DNA of 64,000 nucleotides from the NCBI GenBank assembly GCA_944323145.1, contig CALURJ010000002.1:1-64000 (forward strand), given 5' to 3'. Every line of letters begins with the position of its first letter. Within the stretch, counting starts at the first letter, position 1. Below are positions 7,310 to 15,396 of this stretch, piece after piece. The notes beneath the pieces were generated by a model. That model saw nothing but the letters and a program-made list of their open reading frames with translations. It did no database searches and was not told where the DNA came from. A program made the position numbers and the translations under genes. This DNA comes from Candidatus Gastranaerophilales bacterium (GTDB lineage Bacteria; Cyanobacteriota; Vampirovibrionia; Gastranaerophilales; Gastranaerophilaceae).

Positions 7310-8044
7310 TTGGCGTTTACCCTTGCAGAGGTTTTAATTACTCTTGGTATAATTGGAGTTGTTGCTGCGATGACACTACCCTCTTTAATTTGTAGTTGGA
7401 ATGATAAGGCAAGTGTTGTTAAAGTAAAAAAAGCCTATTCAATTCTAAATCAAGCATATTTAATGTCTAAAGAAGATAATGGGCCTGTTAGTGAATGGAA
7501 TATTGAAGAATTAACAGATTTAGTACCTTATTTTACTCAGTACATTAAAAATATAAAAATTTGTAATGATACAAACATAAATGGGTGCAAAGCTATGGCT
7601 ACATATGATTTAACAGGTAAAAGTTATACTAATAATTTGGAATACTATCATTTTGTAGATGCAAGCGGAATTGCTTATGTGTTTAGAGACAACTACCCTG
7701 TATCTACAGCTGATGCACAAAAATATGGAGGTAGTTATATCCAATCCAGTTTGCAGATGGCTCGAATGTATGTAGTTATTGTTAATATAAACAGTAAAAA
7801 AGAAGTTTTAAGGTATGGAATTGATACATTTGTATTTGTTATAACGGATAAGGGGATTGTCCCCTATGGAGTTATCGGGTGGCAAAAGGAACAAATGTGT
7901 AATCCTACAACTCCATCATCTAAGCCGGGGTATTGGAACGGTATGGGATGTGCAGGATGGGTTATAAGTGAGGGGAATATGGATTATATGAAGTGTTTAA
8001 GGGGCAATCAAAAATATTGTGAACGTGGGAACTATAACCCTTAA
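7310..8044 (+). CDS. Type IV prepilin-like protein with class III signal (locus 2 of 4), probably phase-variable
   Basis: 244 residues from an in-frame TTG at 7310, but this start has no ribosome site. The frame is open without a stop back to the G run at 7176. The likely start is the ATG at 7146, preceded by AAGGAG and a consensus promoter, and it needs G11 (or G8/G14) instead of the G10 seen. The motif is ALA/FTLAEVLITLGIIGVVAAMTLP: cleavage after Ala, Glu at +5, hydrophobic helix. The C-domain holds paired Cys (CNDTNINGC, CNPTTPS, CAGW, CLRGNQKYC), consistent with disulfides in an exported minor-pilin-like protein. The fused leader would be about 57 residues, far longer than normal class III leaders. 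No pilin assembly genes are in the window. Expression state in the sequenced cells: off, if the G10 is real. Confidence 0.85.
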   Translation: MAFTLAEVLITLGIIGVVAAMTLPSLICSWNDKASVVKVKKAYSILNQAYLMSKEDNGPVSEWNIEELTDLVPYFTQYIKNIKICNDTNINGCKAMATYDLTGKSYTNNLEYYHFVDASGIAYVFRDNYPVSTADAQKYGGSYIQSSLQMARMYVVIVNINSKKEVLRYGIDTFVFVITDKGIVPYGVIGWQKEQMCNPTTPSSKPGYWNGMGCAGWVISEGNMDYMKCLRGNQKYCERGNYNP

Positions 8045-9615
8045 TTATTTTTCTTGTTTTTTTCTCCTGAATAATCTGCCGTACCCGGGAAACTGTTTTG
8101 ACCTGTTGTCATCTTAGTAATCCAGTACTGCATTTTTGGAATTAGGGTAGATAGGAATAATGCAGAGATTGCAAAACCTACAGACCAATTGCAGGTATTT
8201 TTAATAAAGTTTTCGCGTGAGGCTCTTTCAAGAACCTGTGATGTAATTTCTGTTTTATTTTTACGTGCTTTTTCAATAATTTTAGAAACATACTGGAAGA
8301 TATCTTCTTTCAGATCTGCAAGTTCTTGATAATTTACATACCTGTATTTATCTGTTGATGCATTTTGGGTTGCAACACTGAATACATTTTGCAGGAATTC
8401 AGGCATGTTAATAGCACCTTCTCTAAAGATATCTTTTACCTGATTTTTGGTAAGAACTGACACCCCTTCAACTTCCGGTTGAAGTTTTGACATGCGTTCA
8501 GCAAGATTTGTATATTTGGAGATATCTTTATCTGTAAATTGTTTTGTTTGTTTTAAGTAAGTTTTGAATTCGTCTAAGGATATAACTTTGTGTTCATCGA
8601 ATTTACGGATTAAATCTCTGTCAATAAATCCTACATTACTGTTATCACCGATTGCTGCTCTGGCAAATGATTCAACATCCATTTTTCCGCCGTTTTCTTT
8701 TAACACCGCTTCAAGATGGTCAGTTACCTGTTTTGCAGCTACAGGGTCAAGTCGAGTCTTTCTTCCGTCTTCTATCTGATTTAACCATCTGTTAATATTT
8801 GGCATACTAAACATATAGAAATATATTGATGTTAAGTCACGGAATAAGACTTCAGTTCTTTCATGTTTGTTTCTTGAACTGATAGCGCGACCGCCAGCTA
8901 TACCCACATCTGTTGAAAGAAGCTGATAAGTTGCATCATTTTCAAATTTGTTTGCTATAGAAAGCAGGGCATTATAGTTCATTCCAAATGGAATATTTTT
9001 GTTATCTTCTGATTTTAAAAATTTGTCTATTGATAATTGTTGATAAGTATATGTACTTGATGAGTTCTGATTGTTATCATCATTATTGCCGAAATGTTTT
9101 TGGTGGTACACTGCTGTTATATGTTGGTTAATTTTTGGTACTACCAATCCGACAAGAACGTTAGCGAGTATAATACTTGAGCCTATTTTTAAAGCTTTAA
9201 ATACGGCAATTTGATTTTTTGTAAGGTTTTTGATTAATTGTCCGGTTTTACCGGCAAGTTTCGCTTTTGTCTTTAAAAGTTTATCGTCGTGTAAAAAGTT
9301 TTTAAGCGGTTTTCTAACACCGTCTTCCTGTGCATCAAAATCAGCAGTGTGCAGTTTAAGGATTTTTTTGCCTATCATGTCGTTCATTTTATTGAACATT
9401 TTGACGCCTGCAAACCAGAATAATGCACCAATTGATTCTTCGGTAAATCTTTCCCTTGCCTCTTCAAAGCCACCTCTTTTGTATGCCTGAACAGTTCTTC
9501 CGCCTGTTACAAAACATTCTAACAGAATTAAAGGAGCCAAACTGCGACTTGCAAGACCGCGGACAAATCTGCGGGGGTAACTGAATTGTGAAATTGTTTG
9601 AGGTCTTACTTCCAT
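8041..9615 (-). CDS. Large membrane-associated protein of unknown function
   Basis: 524 residues. Hydrophobic segments lie near residues 24-40, 82-95, 165-185 and 480-500. A long helical soluble part between about 230 and 470 lies between the last two. No catalytic motif is recognised. The N-terminus MEVRPQTISQFSYPR loosely resembles the F-x-G tagged N-termini of neighbours. The start at 9615 has a weak GGAAA upstream. The 3' end overlaps the convergent prepilin locus 2 by 4 nt (8041-8044). It is divergent from the 9810 gene, also a membrane protein with F-N-G near its N-terminus, and the two may share a regulatory region. It looks lineage-specific; homology is unknown. Confidence 0.75.
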   Translation of the reverse strand: MEVRPQTISQFSYPRRFVRGLASRSLAPLILLECFVTGGRTVQAYKRGGFEEARERFTEESIGALFWFAGVKMFNKMNDMIGKKILKLHTADFDAQEDGVRKPLKNFLHDDKLLKTKAKLAGKTGQLIKNLTKNQIAVFKALKIGSSIILANVLVGLVVPKINQHITAVYHQKHFGNNDDNNQNSSSTYTYQQLSIDKFLKSEDNKNIPFGMNYNALLSIANKFENDATYQLLSTDVGIAGGRAISSRNKHERTEVLFRDLTSIYFYMFSMPNINRWLNQIEDGRKTRLDPVAAKQVTDHLEAVLKENGGKMDVESFARAAIGDNSNVGFIDRDLIRKFDEHKVISLDEFKTYLKQTKQFTDKDISKYTNLAERMSKLQPEVEGVSVLTKNQVKDIFREGAINMPEFLQNVFSVATQNASTDKYRYVNYQELADLKEDIFQYVSKIIEKARKNKTEITSQVLERASRENFIKNTCNWSVGFAISALFLSTLIPKMQYWITKMTTGQNSFPGTADYSGEKNKKNN

Positions 9616-9809
9616 AATTATTTCCGTTAAAACATGTTATTTAATATTCCTGAATGTTTTTTTTTGCCTTGAGTTTAAAATTTTTTAATATTTTGTTACA
9701 AGATATAATGTTGTTTATACACTAATTAAGAATTGTAAAAAATATATGTGAAAATAACAATGTTTTTTATTTAGTGTTTTTGTTAAAATTGGAATAGAAG
9801 GTAAGTAGT
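9616..9809. promoter_or_regulatory. Divergent promoter region between two membrane-protein genes
   Basis: 194 nt, very AT-rich. TATAAT at about 9704-9709 reads rightward, and TAAAAT lies about 9785. No single convincing -35/-10 pair could be fixed, and no ORF was seen. Confidence 0.35.
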
Positions 9810-10586
9810 ATGGCAATACATCAGGTAACATCATTTAACGGATATTTTTCTAACAATAATAACAAGCGTGAAAAGTATCTAAAACCGGGTGTTATTTTAA
9901 CTTCCGCTCTGGGAGTCGGAACGGCTTTCGCCGTTATTGCAAAAAAACAGGGTTTTTCTCTGAAACTCTCTGCAATTAAAAATACACCTGTAAAAGATTG
10001 GGCTGTTTTTAGATTATTTGATAAAAAGCATCCTGCCAAAAAGATTGTTGAGCTTGAAGAAAAAGAAATTATTTCTATGGCATCAGCCTCAGTTGCGGGA
10101 GGTTTACTTGGCGGTGCAATTTTTGATGATAAAAAACATTTTAAATCTAAATTAAGAGAATCTGTAAATCAAATTTTAGGCAATGTACTTGTTCCTGTTG
10201 CATGTGTTGGCGGAGCTTCCCGTTTATACAAAGCCAATAAGGAAAAATTGCTGTCTATTATGCCTCAGCTAAAAGAAACAGGAAAATTTACAAAAAATAT
10301 GAATAAAATTTTCAAAGTAATTCCGGGCTCTATTGCTACAATTGTTTCTTTAGGTATTGGTATTATTGCAGGAAACAAAGTTTCAAATTTCCTTAATGAA
10401 AAACTTTTCCATAAGAAGGTTGAAAGAAACATAAAAGGCAGTGATTTTGCGCCTCATGTTGATGATTTAGGTATGGCCGTTTCTTTGATGGCTGATAAAT
10501 CCAAGGGGGCTTCATTTATCCAAAGGATTGTACCTTTATTCTTATGTGTCCCCGGTGTTGAAGTGGGAACTCACAGGGATAAATAA
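9810..10586 (+). CDS. Membrane protein of unknown function with N-terminal F-N-G tag
   Basis: 258 residues. The N-terminus MAIHQVTSFNGYF carries the F-x-G tag (residues 9-11) shared with several unrelated proteins in the window. Hydrophobic segments lie near residues 27-45, 88-104, 125-140, 172-192 and 240-250. It is basic between the segments. No family was recognised. The ATG at 9810 has AAGG about 8 nt upstream. It is divergent from the 524-residue membrane protein and convergent with malQ, ending 1 nt before the malQ stop. It is likely lineage-specific. Confidence 0.75.
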   Translation: MAIHQVTSFNGYFSNNNNKREKYLKPGVILTSALGVGTAFAVIAKKQGFSLKLSAIKNTPVKDWAVFRLFDKKHPAKKIVELEEKEIISMASASVAGGLLGGAIFDDKKHFKSKLRESVNQILGNVLVPVACVGGASRLYKANKEKLLSIMPQLKETGKFTKNMNKIFKVIPGSIATIVSLGIGIIAGNKVSNFLNEKLFHKKVERNIKGSDFAPHVDDLGMAVSLMADKSKGASFIQRIVPLFLCVPGVEVGTHRDK

Positions 10587-10587
10587 T

Positions 10588-12600
10588 TTATAATTTTTCC
10601 GGTTCCGGCTCTTTTAAAATATCCGCGTATTTTTGTAACTCATCAAGCAAGGGCTGATATTGTTCATAGAGATTTTTTCTTGCAATTTGTTTATCTCCGG
10701 AATTTGTTACAGCCATATCAATTTCTGCCTGTAATGCCATTTTAAGTATTTCAGGCATGTTTAATGCTGTAGGATTTTCACTTGACAGATTTTCATAATA
10801 TTTGTCAAGAAAATCTGCCGGAATACGTTCCCGCCAATTATCTTTGCTGTTTACCCCTCCGATATTATATATAATATCATTTATTCCAAAAAGATCAGCA
10901 AATGATATTTCAAATCTTCTTGATGTTAATAGTTCCGCAAATTTGGCTTTTACACGTGCTTTATCTGCTTTATCAAGCATTTCACCTTCTTTTAGAGATT
11001 TATCAGGATTTATATCTGAAATTTCTTCGCAAAAAGATTTATTTTCATCAAGTCTTTGAGGATCTTGATTTAAATAACCTGCAAGATACATAGGCTCCCA
11101 GGCAGGACTTTGTCTTATCCACCCCTGTTGTTTTATCATTAGTTGGGCAGGAAGGCTGTCGTGCGAGCCTACAATAGCCCAACGTGTTCTGCCTTGTTTT
11201 TCCGAACGAGCCCATTCAAGTTGGATTAATTCCGGCAGCTTATGTTTTTCATAGAAGATTTCTTTGAACATTTTAGGATTGCTGCAAACAGTTTCCCATA
11301 TCGGATCAGTTGGTTTTAAGTTATGTTCTTTTAAAGTCGGCAGGATTATTTTTTCGATAATTCTCGGGTAATTATAGTAGTCATCAATTTTCTGTCCATT
11401 TTCATAAGTTTCTGACATAAAGGAACCATGTAACTTGCTGTAATCAATATTTCCGTTATTATCAAAAACAATGCTGTCTTTTCTTATAAGATAAGGTTCT
11501 ACAAGTCCTAAAGCATGATCAATTCTTGTATTTTCACAAAATTCCAGATTGAAATCCAGTTTTTCTTTTAAGAATTTGCCGCCGGTATTAAGTTTCATAT
11601 CAGCGCCTTTAAATATTTTTTTCGGATCAAGAGCGGGAATACCCCATAACTGATGTTTTCCAGAATATTCAAAAGCTCCTATGCTATAATTATCCAAAAA
11701 GGCATCTTTAAAACGCCATTCATCCATTTTTGAGCATCCGATAAGAAGGTCATTTATGTATTTAAAATCTTGCTTATCACGCCATTCTTTATTTTCTTTT
11801 ATTTGTTTAGTTGCAATAAATTGTTCAAACTTGTATTGTTCTATTGAATTTTTATTTGTGTTTTTTATCGAATTGTATCTCTCAATTGCGTCGGGATTAT
11901 TTTTATGTATTTCTGCCATGAGATTTTGGTCGAGTTTATTTCCCCAGGTTCCAAATTTATCGGTGCCGTAATAGTTTGCGAGTACTTTAAATATACCCTC
12001 ATCTGTTAAACGTTCATTATGCTTATCTAAAAATGCATTAAATTCTTCATTCAAAGCGATTGCCTGCGGCTGTCCTTTGGCGAGGTTTGTTTTAAAATTT
12101 TTATAACTTTCAGATAATGCGGTGTTATAAGTTTGAACAGCTTCGTTGAAATCTGTCATATCATAATCTTTACCGGTAGATTCAATCGGTATTGTGACAT
12201 TATTAAATGTCTCTTTAGATAATATATTCCCGTATTTGTCAGTTGTAAGCTCTTCAAGATCTATGAATAATCTGTTTTTTGCAAATGCAGAAGAATTATA
12301 AGGAGAGCGATTAACTTTGCCGTTGTGCATTTCAAGTTCACCGCCAGGTCCGAGTTGGTTTCCGTTAAAACCGTATAACTGCAAGAATTTAATATATTCT
12401 TTTGCTGCATTACCGTAAGGAGAGCCTATATAAGTGTTTCTGCCGATAGACGGAAAACATGAACCATGCGTAATTACAATTCGGTCTGTTGAGCCCATTG
12501 CTTCATAGGCCTGTTGGCATGCCTTTCTTAAACCGGGTTCTTCTTCATTAGTCGGACGCCTCTCAAATGTAATTGTGTTATTTATCCCTAATACCTTCAT
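10588..12600 (-). CDS. malQ: 4-alpha-glucanotransferase, GH77 (amylomaltase/DPE type)
   Basis: 670 residues. The enzyme transfers alpha-1,4-glucan segments between maltooligosaccharides in glycogen or starch turnover. Evidence: SIGAFEYSGKHQLWGIPALDP resembles the GH77 Q-x-W-G-x-P block. RIDHALGLVEPYLI near residue 361 has the nucleophile Asp in the R-I-D-H-x-x-G context. WAIVGSHDSLP near residue 480 is the transition-state HD motif. It is longer and more divergent than E. coli MalQ at both ends. The N-terminus MKVLGINNTITFERR is a weak form of the F-x-G tag. It is the last gene of the minus-strand run bamA-skp-udp-FlhA domain, 42 nt after its neighbour. No strong Shine-Dalgarno is seen; TAAAAT lies just before the ATG. 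It pairs metabolically with the GH13-like protein at 46475. Confidence 0.85.
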   Translation of the reverse strand: MKVLGINNTITFERRPTNEEEPGLRKACQQAYEAMGSTDRIVITHGSCFPSIGRNTYIGSPYGNAAKEYIKFLQLYGFNGNQLGPGGELEMHNGKVNRSPYNSSAFAKNRLFIDLEELTTDKYGNILSKETFNNVTIPIESTGKDYDMTDFNEAVQTYNTALSESYKNFKTNLAKGQPQAIALNEEFNAFLDKHNERLTDEGIFKVLANYYGTDKFGTWGNKLDQNLMAEIHKNNPDAIERYNSIKNTNKNSIEQYKFEQFIATKQIKENKEWRDKQDFKYINDLLIGCSKMDEWRFKDAFLDNYSIGAFEYSGKHQLWGIPALDPKKIFKGADMKLNTGGKFLKEKLDFNLEFCENTRIDHALGLVEPYLIRKDSIVFDNNGNIDYSKLHGSFMSETYENGQKIDDYYNYPRIIEKIILPTLKEHNLKPTDPIWETVCSNPKMFKEIFYEKHKLPELIQLEWARSEKQGRTRWAIVGSHDSLPAQLMIKQQGWIRQSPAWEPMYLAGYLNQDPQRLDENKSFCEEISDINPDKSLKEGEMLDKADKARVKAKFAELLTSRRFEISFADLFGINDIIYNIGGVNSKDNWRERIPADFLDKYYENLSSENPTALNMPEILKMALQAEIDMAVTNSGDKQIARKNLYEQYQPLLDELQKYADILKEPEPEKL

Positions 12601-12642
12601 AGTATTTTAAAACTTAAACAAAAATTTTTTTGCTAGTATTTT

Positions 12643-14121
12643 TTAAATTTCTGAAATAATTTCAATTTGTGCGTTGCATCCTATCTCTTCTCTTGACAGT
12701 ACGGTTATATTATTCATGTAATTACTTAGGAGTGTAAAGATAAGATGTCTGAATTCCAATGGTACGAAAAGTTTTGGATTGTCGATATTTAATTTTTTTA
12801 TTTTTTTATTTAATTTATCCGCAAGCTGTTCCGCAAAATCAGCATCAATCCGGATTATTGCATCATCATTTTCATCAAAGTTAGGGCAGAATTTGTCTAA
12901 TGTTTCTTCCGAAATTTCAAATGCACTTATTATTCCTTCTGAATTTTGATTATTTTTGCATATCTGGCGAGATAAAGATAATCTTAATTTTTTTATTAAG
13001 TCTGATTTTGTACTATCAGCCGCGAAGTCATTTATTTTTTCAAAAATTGATGTGATATCTTTTATTGAAATTTTTTCTCTGACAAGACTTGTTAAAACGA
13101 ATCTGAGATCTGAAAGAGAAAGAAAGTCTGGAATTACATTTGATACAAGAAATTCATTTGCGTTATTAACAACATCAATATATTTGTCGAGTTCCTCATA
13201 ATCAAGAAGGTCATCAACGTATTTTACAGCACAAAATTCCAGAGCCTGTGCAATATACTGAGCACTCGATATTCCGTCCTGCCAGAAATCTTTTGTTTTA
13301 TCTTTTTCTATCCAGACTGTTTTTTTGCCTGTTATTTTGTCAACATCACTAATCGAGTCTTTAATTTTCTTTTCAAGATGTAATTCATCAGTATAATACA
13401 TTAAAAATCCGGGATAGACGCAAGATTTAAAAACTTCAAGCCCTCTGATTTTTATAGAGAATTCATACGGGTTGAGGCTTTCATCATCTCGGAAAACAAT
13501 TTTCGGGATAACAAAGCCTAGATTTTCAGTCAGATTAAGACGGGATTTTACGGTTTCCGAGATGAGTTCTTCTTCAAGTATTTCCTGATTAGGATTTACA
13601 TAACCTAAAATTTCTTCGCTTAAAAGTATTGATAATTTTTCTTCTTTTAGCAGGGAATACATTGCATTAGGGGACGTTGCTTTTGCTAACTGCAATTTTA
13701 GCTCATCCAATTCTTTCAATCCTGCCGAAATTTTATCATTAAGTTTTTTTCTGCTGACAGATGCAGGAGCTTCCCCTTCCAGTTCATCTTTAATTTTAGC
13801 TATTTTAGCTTTCTGTTCTCTTATTTTTCCCTGAATTTCGAGACAGATATCATAAGGTGATTGAGATGGAGAAAGCATTTTTTCCATCTGGGTTTTAAAA
13901 TTTGATATATTTATGACATCCGCATTAGTTTCAGATGTCCCGTATTCGGCTTCTTTCATAAAAATGCAGTGGCATAGAACCTGTCCCTCATCATTTTCAA
14001 CTTCCTGCATGCTGTAAAGCTCCCAGTTGTTCATGGACATTTCGTTTAATAAATTTTGAAGTTCCTGAGTGTTTTCGCTTGAACAGGTTTTTATAACGTA
14101 CTGCATTTTTTTATTGAACAT
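12643..14121 (-). CDS. Soluble protein with FlhA/SctV C-terminal (export gate) domain and no membrane domain
   Basis: 492 residues. Residues 195-490 follow the cytosolic domain of FlhA/SctV: LGFVIPKIVFRDDESLNPYEF near 201, KKTVWIEKD near 267, a helical block around VDDLLDYEELDKYID, then FLSLSDLRFVLTSLVREKISIKDI near 333-356 and LRLSLSRQI near 379. The ending PLEFRHLIFTLLSNYMNNITVLSREEI is the family C-terminus. The eight-helix membrane half of FlhA is absent. In its place residues 6-56 resemble DUF4177 (NNWELYSM), followed by a coiled coil at about 95-150. FlhA_C is the docking platform for export substrates and the ATPase complex. The start at 14121 has AAGGAG. It lies 2 nt after udp. With the FliI-like ATPase at 18720 it hints at a reduced export machine. 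Confidence 0.8.
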   Translation of the reverse strand: MFNKKMQYVIKTCSSENTQELQNLLNEMSMNNWELYSMQEVENDEGQVLCHCIFMKEAEYGTSETNADVINISNFKTQMEKMLSPSQSPYDICLEIQGKIREQKAKIAKIKDELEGEAPASVSRKKLNDKISAGLKELDELKLQLAKATSPNAMYSLLKEEKLSILLSEEILGYVNPNQEILEEELISETVKSRLNLTENLGFVIPKIVFRDDESLNPYEFSIKIRGLEVFKSCVYPGFLMYYTDELHLEKKIKDSISDVDKITGKKTVWIEKDKTKDFWQDGISSAQYIAQALEFCAVKYVDDLLDYEELDKYIDVVNNANEFLVSNVIPDFLSLSDLRFVLTSLVREKISIKDITSIFEKINDFAADSTKSDLIKKLRLSLSRQICKNNQNSEGIISAFEISEETLDKFCPNFDENDDAIIRIDADFAEQLADKLNKKIKKLNIDNPKLFVPLEFRHLIFTLLSNYMNNITVLSREEIGCNAQIEIISEI

Positions 14122-14123
14122 AA

Positions 14124-14894
14124 TTACTCCTTGTCTTTTGAAATAAGTATTTTTATGGCTTCTATAGCAGTTTTTATTGCTTTGTCAGTGTCGTGGACAA
14201 CCGGATTTTCAAGTTTTTGTTTTTCTCTTTCTTGATTTGCAACTGTTAAGAATACAGAACCTACTTTTACTTTCAAAAGGCTTCCTACTATAAACAGTGC
14301 TGCAGATTCCATTTCCGACGCAAGACAGCCAAGTCTTTTCCAGGCTTCCCATTTATTCATAAGTTCGTAACTAACAGGCATCCTTTCAGGATTATGCTGG
14401 CCGTAAAAAGAATCTTTACATTGAACGATGCCTGTATGATAATCGAACCCCAGATTTTTCGCGGATTGTACAAGTGCATTTATTATATCGAGGTTGGCAA
14501 CTGCCGGAAATTCTATAGGAGCATATTCCTTTGTGGTTCCTTCCATTCTTATGGCACCTGTTGCAATAACAATATCTCCCCCTTTGACGTTAATATCCAT
14601 CCCGCCGCAGGTTCCGACCCTTATGAATGTTTTGGCTCCGACATTAACGAGTTCTTCTAATGCAATTGCAGCAGATGGACCGCCTATACCGGTTGAAGTT
14701 ACGCTTACCTTAACACCTTCCAGATAACCGGTATAGGTTGTAAATTCGCGTCTGTCTGCAACAAGCTGCGGATTGTCGAAATACTCGGCAATTTTTTTAC
14801 ATCGTTTAGGATCTCCGGGCAATATTACATATTTTCCGACATCTCCCGGGTTTAGACCTATATGATACTGTTCACCATGTTCAGAATAGTGCAT
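14124..14894 (-). CDS. udp: Uridine phosphorylase-type nucleoside phosphorylase
   Basis: 256 residues, the usual length of PNP/UDP family 1 hexameric enzymes. It splits a nucleoside with phosphate into base and ribose 1-phosphate in pyrimidine salvage. Seen: [19 protein letters not shown] (phosphate-binding GDP), [26 protein letters not shown] and the C-terminal [11 protein letters not shown], where Met-Glu binds ribose. These are the hallmark blocks in order. A uridine rather than purine preference is inferred from overall similarity. It sits in the bamA-skp-udp run, 16 nt after skp, with 2 nt to the next gene, so it is cotranscribed. TTGCTCC on the plus strand reads GGAGCAA just before the ATG. 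Confidence 0.92.
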   Translation of the reverse strand: MHYSEHGEQYHIGLNPGDVGKYVILPGDPKRCKKIAEYFDNPQLVADRREFTTYTGYLEGVKVSVTSTGIGGPSAAIALEELVNVGAKTFIRVGTCGGMDINVKGGDIVIATGAIRMEGTTKEYAPIEFPAVANLDIINALVQSAKNLGFDYHTGIVQCKDSFYGQHNPERMPVSYELMNKWEAWKRLGCLASEMESAALFIVGSLLKVKVGSVFLTVANQEREKQKLENPVVHDTDKAIKTAIEAIKILISKDKE

Positions 14895-14910
14895 TGTTGC
14901 TCCTTAGGAA

Positions 14911-15369
14911 TTAAAATTGACCGCTTTTTAATTTTTGTATTACTAAATCAGATATATCTACACCACCAACAAAAATTACTCTGTAGTCAACTATTGCGTC
15001 AAGCTTCTGCTGTACTAAAACCTGTTTAGTTGCTGCTTGAATTTTATTATAAACTTGTTCTTCTTTTTGAGCTTTTAACTTCATATAATTATCTTGTTTT
15101 AGTTTAAATTCTTTCGCGGTTTGTTCTTCAAAGTTTTGTTTTTTCAAAGGAGTATCTAAAGATTTGTATTGTTTTTCTTTATCAACCATATATTGCTGCA
15201 TTTCAAGAGCTTTAGCATCAATTTCTTTTATGGCCTGTTGTGCAAAAGGAAAGTTGTCCTGAACTTTTTGATAATCAATATATCCGATTCCTGCGGCATT
15301 TGCCTGATTGCCTAATGATAAAAATAATCCTGCTGTCATTAAAAGTGCTGCTAATTTAAATTTTTTCAT
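14911..15369 (-). CDS. skp: Periplasmic chaperone Skp/OmpH family
   Basis: 152 residues. The signal peptide MKKFKLAALLMTAGLFLSLGNQANA is followed by a long helical, Lys/Gln/Glu-rich middle (tentacle helices, about residues 45-115) and a short C-terminal strand region. This is the Skp layout. It holds unfolded outer-membrane proteins for the Bam complex. A strong AGGAGG precedes the ATG. The gene directly follows bamA with a 27-nt gap, the classical bamA-skp pairing. Assignment is by architecture and context, because Skp sequences diverge strongly. Confidence 0.88.
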   Translation of the reverse strand: MKKFKLAALLMTAGLFLSLGNQANAAGIGYIDYQKVQDNFPFAQQAIKEIDAKALEMQQYMVDKEKQYKSLDTPLKKQNFEEQTAKEFKLKQDNYMKLKAQKEEQVYNKIQAATKQVLVQQKLDAIVDYRVIFVGGVDISDLVIQKLKSGQF

Positions 15370-15396
15370 TTAATACCTCCTAAGTATTTTATTATA

